From positions 1 through 6,992 of the forward strand of contig CAMLKW010000224.1 in NCBI GenBank assembly GCA_946480605.1: 6,992 nt of DNA, in the 5' to 3' direction. The DNA is from an uncultured Roseateles sp. Lineage in GTDB: Bacteria; Pseudomonadota; Gammaproteobacteria; Burkholderiales; Burkholderiaceae. Below are positions 1-4,515 of the stretch, piece by piece (position 1 is the first letter of the stretch; the number at the start of each line of letters is the position of its first letter). A model generated the notes under the pieces. The model was not told where the DNA came from, made no database searches, and saw nothing but the letters and a program-made list of their open reading frames with translations. The position numbers and the translations under genes were made by a program.

Positions 1-730
1 CGTTCGTCAGGATGATGCCGCCGCGCGGGCCGCGCAGGCTCTTGTGCGTGGTGGACGTGACGACGTCGGCGTGCGGCACCGGGTTGGGGTAGACGCCCGC
101 GGCGATCAGGCCGGCGTAGTGGGCCATGTCCACCATGAAGTAGGCGCCGATCTCCTTGGCGATCTTGCCGAAGCGCTCGAAGTCGATGCGCAGCGAGTAG
201 GCGGACGCGCCGGCGATGATGAGCTTGGGCTTCTTCTCGCGCGCCAGGGCTTCCATCGCGTCGTAGTCGATCTCTTCCTTGGCGTTCAGGCCGTAGGAGA
301 TGACGTTGAACCACTTGCCGCTCATGTTCAGCGCCATGCCGTGGGTCAGGTGGCCGCCTTCGGCCAGGCTCATGCCCATGATGGTGTCGCCGGGCTGCAG
401 CAGCGCGAAGAACACGCCCTGGTTGGCCTGCGAGCCGGAGTTGGGCTGCACGTTGGCGAACTCGGCGCCGTAGAGCTGCTTCAGGCGGTCGATGGCCAGT
501 TGCTCGGCCACATCGACGTACTCGCAGCCACCGTAGTAGCGCTTGCCGGGGTAGCCCTCGGCGTACTTGTTGGTCAGCTGGCTGCCCTGGGCTTCCATGA
601 CGGCCGGCGAGGTGTAGTTCTCGCTGGCGATCAGCTCGATGTGATCTTCCTGGCGGCGGGTCTCGTTCTGGACGGCGGTCCAAAGCTCGGGGTCGACCAG
701 GGCGAGGGTGGAGGTGGTGCGGTCAAACAT
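1..730 (-). CDS. glyA: Serine hydroxymethyltransferase, N-terminal 243 codons (3' end outside window)
   Basis: The product is a cytosolic PLP enzyme that converts serine plus tetrahydrofolate to glycine plus 5,10-methylene-THF, the main one-carbon source of the cell. Translated from the ATG at 730-728 it begins [17 protein letters not shown] and keeps family hallmarks throughout. These are IASENYTSP (34-42), the [13 protein letters not shown] substrate/PLP loop (56-68), NSGSQAN (97-103) contacting the cofactor phosphate, GGHLTHG (125-131), and VDMAHYAG (200-207) with Asp201 and His204. The Schiff-base lysine is Lys230 in [13 protein letters not shown], one residue later than E. coli Lys229. 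The family is about 415 aa, so roughly 170 residues lie beyond the left edge. The start is supported by the canonical N-terminus; the ribosome site is weak (GGAAA about 9 nt upstream). The leader carries a ZTP riboswitch, so expression probably responds to 10-formyl-THF shortage. No frameshift is seen. Confidence 0.97.
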   Translation of the reverse strand, partial: MFDRTTSTLALVDPELWTAVQNETRRQEDHIELIASENYTSPAVMEAQGSQLTNKYAEGYPGKRYYGGCEYVDVAEQLAIDRLKQLYGAEFANVQPNSGSQANQGVFFALLQPGDTIMGMSLAEGGHLTHGMALNMSGKWFNVISYGLNAKEEIDYDAMEALAREKKPKLIIAGASAYSLRIDFERFGKIAKEIGAYFMVDMAHYAGLIAAGVYPNPVPHADVVTSTTHKSLRGPRGGIILTN

Positions 731-796
731 GGCAGTGTTTCCGAAGGTCAGGCGATGAATCCCAGGTGCTCACGAGCTGGCGTGACGACTCCGGGC

Positions 797-900
797 TGCC
801 CAGGCGAACGGCTGATAGCGGTATTGAGCCGCCTCACGCTCCCCGGTGGTGGCCCACCTCAGGTCAGCTTGTGACCCTGATCGCCAGTCGCGTGAGCCGC
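797..900 (-). ncRNA. ZTP/ZMP (pfl motif) riboswitch aptamer in the glyA leader
   Basis: Read on the minus strand, the leader shows the conserved parts of the pfl/ZTP aptamer in order. P1 is CUCACGC (896-890) paired with GCGUGAG (839-833), and the invariant-looking GACUGGCGA follows at 889-881. A variable stem UCAGGGUCA/UGACCUGA (880-872/866-859) has one bulged G. P2 is GGUGG-GCCA-CCACC (858-845), followed directly by GGGGAGC (844-838). A linker hairpin GCGG/CCGC lies at 832-829/821-818, and the 3' pseudoknot domain is GCCGUUCGCCUGGGCA (812-797). The class binds the purine intermediate ZMP/ZTP, which accumulates when 10-formyl-THF is low, and raises expression of folate and purine genes; glyA is a known target. 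No U-tract follows, so control is probably translational or Rho-linked rather than by an intrinsic terminator. Identification is from remembered consensus, not a covariance-model search. Confidence 0.87.
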
Positions 901-901
901 G

Positions 902-907
902 AGTGTA
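902..907 (-). promoter_or_regulatory. Candidate -10 element for the riboswitch-glyA transcript
   Basis: TACACT matches the sigma70 -10 consensus at 4 of 6 positions. It lies 3-8 nt past the transglycosylase stop codon (TGA at 912-910) and would start RNA near 896-895, exactly where the aptamer P1 helix begins. No convincing -35 box is seen 16-18 nt upstream. The alternative is that glyA is reached by read-through from the transglycosylase promoter. Confidence 0.3.
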
Positions 908-909
908 GT

Positions 910-1764
910 TCAGCGCAGCAGCGCCACCTGCGCAGAATCGACGCCGGCGGGCGCGGAAGCCGGGTCGCGCATCGGGCGGGCAGGGGCGGTGGCGTTCGCA
1001 GGCACGCTGCGGCCGGAGGCGACGGATTTCAGCAGGTCGTGCTCGGACAGCACGCGGCCGGCATAGCCCGTATCGTCGGCCAGGTTGGCGGCACCCACGT
1101 AGTAGCGCAGGCCTTCCTCCAAACCGCCAGCACGCTGGATGCACTCCTTCAGCACCTGCACGCCCACACGCAGGTTGGTGACGGGGTCGAACGCCGCATG
1201 CGTGCCACCGAAGGCCTCGTACTTGTCGTCGTGCACGCGGGTCATGACCTGCATCAGGCCCTGCGCGCCGACGGCGCTCTGCGCGAACGGGTTGAAGCTG
1301 GATTCGATGGCCATGATGGCCAGGATCAGCGTGGGCTCCACCTTGGCGCGCTGGCCTACGGCCCAGGCCTCCTGGACCAGGCGGCTGATCGGCTCGGGCG
1401 CGACGCGGTAGCGGCGTGCCAGCCAGTGGGCCACGGCGGCTTGTTGGCGGCTCAACTCGCGAGGGTCGGCGGCAGTGGCGCGGGCAACCGCGTCCGGCTC
1501 GGCGGCGGCCAGCAAGGTGTTGCCCTCGGCTTCCGCCCGGGCTTCCTGGCGGGCATTCAGCCAGCCCAGCGTGGCTGATTCCAGTTTGTGGCGCAGTCCG
1601 GCCTGGCTGGTGAACACCAGCAGCACCGTCACCACCGCCAGCCCGACCAGGGCCAGCGTGTTGTGGCTGATCACGAGCAGGCCGTTGCCGATGTCCCGAA
1701 CGAACAGCGACGCAGCGTCCCGCGCGTGGCGAGCCAGGGTGACGAGGTCTTGACGTGTCGTCAT
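910..1764 (-). CDS. Membrane-anchored SLT-domain lytic transglycosylase (peptidoglycan cleaving)
   Basis: The 284-residue protein has a short cytoplasmic N-terminus and one hydrophobic segment at about 33-52 (NTLALVGLAVVTVLLVF), then a charged Ala/Glu-rich stretch. The periplasmic SLT (GH23-like) domain spans about 125-245. Its catalytic signature is AIMAIESSFNPFAQS with Glu154 as the likely general acid, followed by GAQGLMQVM (167-174), which is motif II of the family. The usual third motif AYNAG is replaced by YYVGAAN (221-227), and TGYAGRVL (232-239) supplies the late Tyr. The last 40 residues are Ala/Pro-rich and probably disordered. Such enzymes cut the MurNAc-GlcNAc bond to give 1,6-anhydro-MurNAc ends. 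The start has a strong AAGAGGAG ribosome site 4 nt upstream. The gene is read in the same direction as glyA, whose riboswitch begins 10 nt after this stop. The exact Mlt/Slt subfamily cannot be assigned by eye. Confidence 0.9.
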   Translation of the reverse strand: MTTRQDLVTLARHARDAASLFVRDIGNGLLVISHNTLALVGLAVVTVLLVFTSQAGLRHKLESATLGWLNARQEARAEAEGNTLLAAAEPDAVARATAADPRELSRQQAAVAHWLARRYRVAPEPISRLVQEAWAVGQRAKVEPTLILAIMAIESSFNPFAQSAVGAQGLMQVMTRVHDDKYEAFGGTHAAFDPVTNLRVGVQVLKECIQRAGGLEEGLRYYVGAANLADDTGYAGRVLSEHDLLKSVASGRSVPANATAPARPMRDPASAPAGVDSAQVALLR

Positions 1765-1768
1765 GCGA

Positions 1769-1776
1769 CTCCTCTT
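1769..1776 (-). promoter_or_regulatory. Ribosome binding site of the lytic transglycosylase gene
   Basis: On the minus strand AAGAGGAG is followed by TCGC and the ATG at 1764-1762. It is the best Shine-Dalgarno match of any gene in the window and fixes the start of the transglycosylase. Confidence 0.8.
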
Positions 1777-1892
1777 GTGTCGCAGCTCACCACAGGCTGC
1801 CGGAAGCGGCGGTCTGCGTGGAGCGACGGTGATAATTTCACGGCCTGTGACGGGGACTGTGGCACCTCAATGCCCTGAAGACCCGGCCGGTT

Positions 1893-1910
1893 GGGTTTCA
1901 GTAGAAACCC
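1893..1910 (-). other. Perfect 7-bp stem-loop near the predicted 5' end of the transglycosylase mRNA
   Basis: GGGTTTC and GAAACCC are separated by four bases (TACT in the minus-strand RNA) and extend by two more weak pairs. It starts about 4 nt after the predicted transcription start near 1915, so it could act as a 5'-stabilising hairpin. On the plus strand it would instead lie about 70 nt upstream of ubiD. No U-run follows on either strand, so it is not an intrinsic terminator. Confidence 0.5.
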
Positions 1911-1921
1911 GAGAGCGACGA

Positions 1922-1949
1922 ATTTTACGGGTCGAAGATAACCCGTCAA
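1922..1949 (-). promoter_or_regulatory. Sigma70-like promoter driving the transglycosylase (and possibly glyA), with a dyad in the spacer
   Basis: On the minus strand, TTGACG (1949-1944, 5/6 match to the -35 consensus) is followed after 16 nt by TAAAAT (1927-1922, 5/6 match to the -10 consensus). This places a start near 1915 and gives a leader of about 150 nt. The DNA upstream (1950-1982) is unusually A/T-rich for the window, as for an UP element. An inverted repeat ACGGGT-N8-ACCCGT (1927-1946) fills the spacer and touches both boxes, so a repressor operator is possible. Orientation fits only the leftward genes. Confidence 0.6.
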
Positions 1950-1982
1950 GGCTGTTTAAGCCAACCAAAATTACTTTCAGTT

Positions 1983-3524
1983 ATGAGATACAGAGACCTG
2001 CGGGACTTCATCGCCGGCCTGGAAGGCCTGGGCGAGCTCAAGCGCGTGCGTGAAAAAGTCTCGCCGGTGCTGGAGATGACGGCCTTGAGCGACCGGGTCC
2101 TGCGGGCCGGTGGACCGGCCTTGCTGTTCGACACCCCAGCCGGGTTTTCCACCCCCGCCTTGACCAATCTTTTCGGGACAACGCGTCGCGTCGCATTGGG
2201 CATGGGTGCTGAGTCTCTGGCCGATTTGAGGGATGTGGGGCGGGTGCTGGCCAGCCTCAAGGAACCCGATCCGCCCAAGGGCCTGAAAGATGCCGGCAAG
2301 CTGCTCCAGATGGCCAAGGCGCTGTGGGACATGAAGCCCTCGGTGCAGCGCCGCGCGCCTTGCCAGGAAGAGGTCCTGGAAGGCAGCGACATCGACCTCA
2401 GCCGCCTGCCCATCCAGACCTGCTGGCCGGGCGACGCAGCCCCCCTGATCACGTGGGGTCTGGTCATTACGCGCGGCCCGACCCGCACGCGCCAGAACCT
2501 GGGCATCTACCGCCAGCAGGTCATAGCCCGGCGCCAAGTCATCATGCGCTGGCTGGCCCATCGCGGCGGTGCGCTGGATTTCCGCGACCACGCGCTGGCC
2601 CATCCCGGCCGGCCGTTCCCGATCGCGGTGGCGCTGGGCGCCGACCCGGCAACCATCCTGGGTGCGGTCACGCCGGTGCCGGATTCGCTGTCCGAATACC
2701 AGTTCGCCGGCCTGCTGCGCGGCTCGCGCACGGAACTCGTCAACACGGGCGTGGGCCGCGACGGCCTGCCGCTGCAGGCGCCGGCGTCGGCCGAGATCGT
2801 GCTCGAAGGCCACATCCCGCCGGCCGAGCCGGGCTACACGGGCGTCAGCGAACACGGCGTGCCGCTGAAGGAGAAGGGCGGCTACCTGCATGCGCTGGAA
2901 GGCCCCTACGGCGACCACACCGGCTATTACAACGAGCAGGACTGGTTCCCGGTGTTCGAGATCACGCGGCTGACCCAGCGCGAGAACCCCATCTACCACT
3001 CGACCTACACCGGCAAGCCGCCCGACGAGCCGGCCATGCTGGGCGTGGCGCTGAACGAGGTGTTCGTTCCCATCCTGCAGAAGCAGTTCTCCGAGATCGT
3101 GGACTTCTATCTGCCGCCCGAGGGCTGCAGCTACCGCATGGCGGTGGTCTCCATCAAGAAGGCCTACCCGGGCCATGCCAAGCGGCTGATGTTCGGCATC
3201 TGGAGCTTCCTGCGCCAGTTCATGTACACGAAGTTCATCGTGGTGGTGGATGACGACATCGACACGCGCAACTGGCAAGAGGTGATCTGGGCCATCACGA
3301 CGCGCATGGACCCGGTGCGCGACACGACCTTGGTGGACAACACGCCCATCGACTACCTGGACTTCGCCTCGCCGGTCAGCGGCCTGGGCGGCAAGATGGG
3401 GCTGGATGCCACCAACAAGTGGCCCGGTGAGACCGACCGCGAATGGGGCCGCGGCATCACGCTGCCGGACGAGGTCACGAAGCGGGCCGAGGCGCTATTC
3501 GGGCAACTCTTCTTGAAGCCCTGA
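1983..3524 (+). CDS. ubiD: 4-hydroxy-3-polyprenylbenzoate decarboxylase UbiD (prFMN-dependent)
   Basis: The 513-aa protein is colinear with E. coli UbiD as I remember it, from [10 protein letters not shown] to [10 protein letters not shown]. It decarboxylates 4-hydroxy-3-polyprenylbenzoate in ubiquinone synthesis, using prenylated FMN made by UbiX, which is not encoded here. Cofactor and Mn2+ residues are in place: Asn172 in [10 protein letters not shown], Ile-Tyr-Arg 175-177, Arg-Trp-Leu 189-191, RG 194-195 and Glu238 in [11 protein letters not shown]. The proton donor corresponding to E. coli Asp290 is Asp311 in [13 protein letters not shown]. About 20 extra residues (roughly 281-303, containing VPLKEKGG) precede that loop compared with E. 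coli. The start matches the family N-terminus, but no Shine-Dalgarno is present; the 20 nt before the ATG are A/U-rich instead. No strong rightward promoter is seen (TTTAAG at 1955-1960 is a weak -10 candidate). It is divergent from the transglycosylase and followed by its own terminator, so it is likely monocistronic. Confidence 0.97.
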   Translation: MRYRDLRDFIAGLEGLGELKRVREKVSPVLEMTALSDRVLRAGGPALLFDTPAGFSTPALTNLFGTTRRVALGMGAESLADLRDVGRVLASLKEPDPPKGLKDAGKLLQMAKALWDMKPSVQRRAPCQEEVLEGSDIDLSRLPIQTCWPGDAAPLITWGLVITRGPTRTRQNLGIYRQQVIARRQVIMRWLAHRGGALDFRDHALAHPGRPFPIAVALGADPATILGAVTPVPDSLSEYQFAGLLRGSRTELVNTGVGRDGLPLQAPASAEIVLEGHIPPAEPGYTGVSEHGVPLKEKGGYLHALEGPYGDHTGYYNEQDWFPVFEITRLTQRENPIYHSTYTGKPPDEPAMLGVALNEVFVPILQKQFSEIVDFYLPPEGCSYRMAVVSIKKAYPGHAKRLMFGIWSFLRQFMYTKFIVVVDDDIDTRNWQEVIWAITTRMDPVRDTTLVDNTPIDYLDFASPVSGLGGKMGLDATNKWPGETDREWGRGITLPDEVTKRAEALFGQLFLKP

Positions 3525-3546
3525 GGGCGCTCGCCTACTGTTGAAC

Positions 3547-3636
3547 TGCCTTTTCAGGCAAATCCTCTGGCGCAATCTTTGCGCGCCAGGAGCCCAGTGG
3601 CAGATCGCCGCTGAGCCCCAAGGTGGCCTCGCCACC
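3547..3636 (+). other. ubiD 3' untranslated region with three consecutive hairpins
   Basis: Between the ubiD stop and the terminator there are three stem-loops. They are TGCC-TTTTCA-GGCA (3547-3560), an extended stem on GCGCAA-TCT-TTGCGC (3570-3584, which can alternatively pair as CTGGCGC with GCGCCAG), and GGTGGC-CTC-GCCACC (3622-3636). None has a T-run. They may protect the mRNA 3' end or belong to a small 3'-UTR RNA ending at the terminator; no known RNA family is recognised. Confidence 0.35.
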
Positions 3637-3638
3637 CA

Positions 3639-3675
3639 CCCCGCCCGGCCTTCAAGCCCGGCGGGGTTTCTATTT
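3639..3675 (+). terminator. Rho-independent terminator of ubiD
   Basis: CCCCGCC (3639-3645) pairs with GGCGGGG (3660-3666); a C-C mismatch and three more pairs close a 6-nt loop (CTTCAA). TTTCTATTT follows at 3667-3675. The tract is T-rich only in the plus direction, so it serves ubiD and not the converging DUF218 gene, which ends just beyond at 3687. Confidence 0.88.
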
Positions 3676-3686
3676 GGGGCCGCCAG

Positions 3687-4499
3687 TCAACGGCCGCTCC
3701 ACCAGGCCAGGGTCTCGTAGACCAGGTAGCGAACGCGGGCAAAGCCACCCGGTGACGGGCACCAGTCGGAAAAGCTCGTCAGCCCATCTTCTCGCAAGCC
3801 CACCGGCGCCGCGACTATCTGCATCCGCAGCGGCGCGGCCTGAGCTTCGAAGGCGCGCAGCGCGCGGCGCATGTGGGCGTCATGCGTGACCAACACGACC
3901 CGCCTGACCCCGGCTTGCGCGAGTAGCGGCAGCGTGTTGGCCGCGTTCTCGCGTGTGTCCCGCGAGCGATCCTCGGCCCAGCGCAGCGGCAGGCCGTAGT
4001 CCTGTGCCGCCACGCGGGCGACGATGCTGGCCTCCGACTGCTTCAGTTCCGTAGCGCCCCAGCCGATGCCGCCCGAGAACGCCAACGGCAGGCCGGTCTG
4101 CCGGGCCAGGAAGACGCCGTAGGCCAGGCGCTCCGCGGTCACCTCCTTGGGTGCCCCGGCACCGTACTCGGGCACCTGGTTGCGCACACCGCCGCCCAGC
4201 ACCAGCACCGCGCCGTCTGTACTGCCACGCAGTGCGGCGACGCGGGCCGCTTCCAGCGCCGGCGGCTGGCCGATCGCGCGGCTCAACAACTCGCCCGCCG
4301 CCTCGCTGGCCGTGAACCACATCAGCAGCAGGGCCAGGCCCAGCAGCCAGCCACCGCCGCGGCGCTGCCGGCGCAGCCGCCAGCCGCCCCAGGCGGCCAG
4401 CAGCAGAAAGGGCGCGGGCGGCATCAGCACCGCCAGCAGCAAGGCCTTGAAGCCGGAATAGTCGAGGGCGAGACTCACGGGCGGCATCATCGCCGACAT
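3687..4499 (-). CDS. YdcF/ElyC/SanA-like DUF218 membrane protein
   Basis: From the ATG at 4499-4497 the product is 270 aa. Two hydrophobic segments (about 17-38 and 50-64) are separated by a basic loop RRQRRGG, followed by one DUF218 domain (about 95-265). Family features visible are VLVLGGGV (98-105), ER (123-124), LAFSGG (139-144), the acidic ELKQSEAS (151-158), DRSRDTRENAANT (177-189) and VLVTHDAHMRRA (202-213). The domain is known from E. coli YdcF, SanA and ElyC; ElyC is linked to peptidoglycan assembly and SanA to envelope permeability, but the biochemical reaction is unsettled. The open frame extends upstream to 4754, but that part is antisense to the neighbouring DUF748 gene and has no family character. 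ATGs at 4490 and 4487 are alternative starts, and no good ribosome site distinguishes them. It converges with ubiD, and no terminator of its own is seen. Confidence 0.88.
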   Translation of the reverse strand: MSAMMPPVSLALDYSGFKALLLAVLMPPAPFLLLAAWGGWRLRRQRRGGGWLLGLALLLMWFTASEAAGELLSRAIGQPPALEAARVAALRGSTDGAVLVLGGGVRNQVPEYGAGAPKEVTAERLAYGVFLARQTGLPLAFSGGIGWGATELKQSEASIVARVAAQDYGLPLRWAEDRSRDTRENAANTLPLLAQAGVRRVVLVTHDAHMRRALRAFEAQAAPLRMQIVAAPVGLREDGLTSFSDWCPSPGGFARVRYLVYETLAWWSGR

Positions 4500-4500
4500 C

Positions 4501-4506
4501 AATAAT
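4501..4506 (+). promoter_or_regulatory. Candidate -10 element in the 16-bp gap between divergent starts
   Basis: AATAAT matches the -10 consensus at 5 of 6 positions and is an A/T island in very GC-rich DNA. Used rightward it would start RNA at about 4513, only a few bases before the GTG at 4516, giving an almost leaderless mRNA. No -35 match is seen at the expected distance, so the call is weak. Confidence 0.25.
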
Positions 4507-4515
4507 GCGTCCGCC

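Noticed and set aside
44..874. Plus-strand 276-codon open frame across the glyA region
   Set aside because: It is antisense to glyA, whose minus-strand translation has every SHMT motif; the plus translation is low-complexity Gly/Val/Ala/Asp from GC-rich codons.
761..909. 4.5S/SRP RNA or a tRNA in the glyA upstream gap
   Set aside because: The SRP core GGUCAGGUCCGGAAGGAAGC is absent and no cloverleaf can be drawn; the conserved blocks match the ZTP aptamer instead.
1922..1949. MerR-type operator/promoter
   Set aside because: MerR-type promoters have a long 19-20 nt spacer; this one is 16 nt, so an ordinary repressor site is the better guess.
1977..3278. Minus-strand 433-codon open frame antisense to ubiD
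   Set aside because: The composition (His/Arg/Gln-rich, no domain) is a mirror of GC-biased ubiD codons; UbiD on the plus strand explains the whole stretch.
3639..3675. Bidirectional terminator also serving the DUF218 gene
   Set aside because: On the minus strand the stem is followed by GGTGGGTGGC with no U-run, so it is only convincing for plus-strand transcription.
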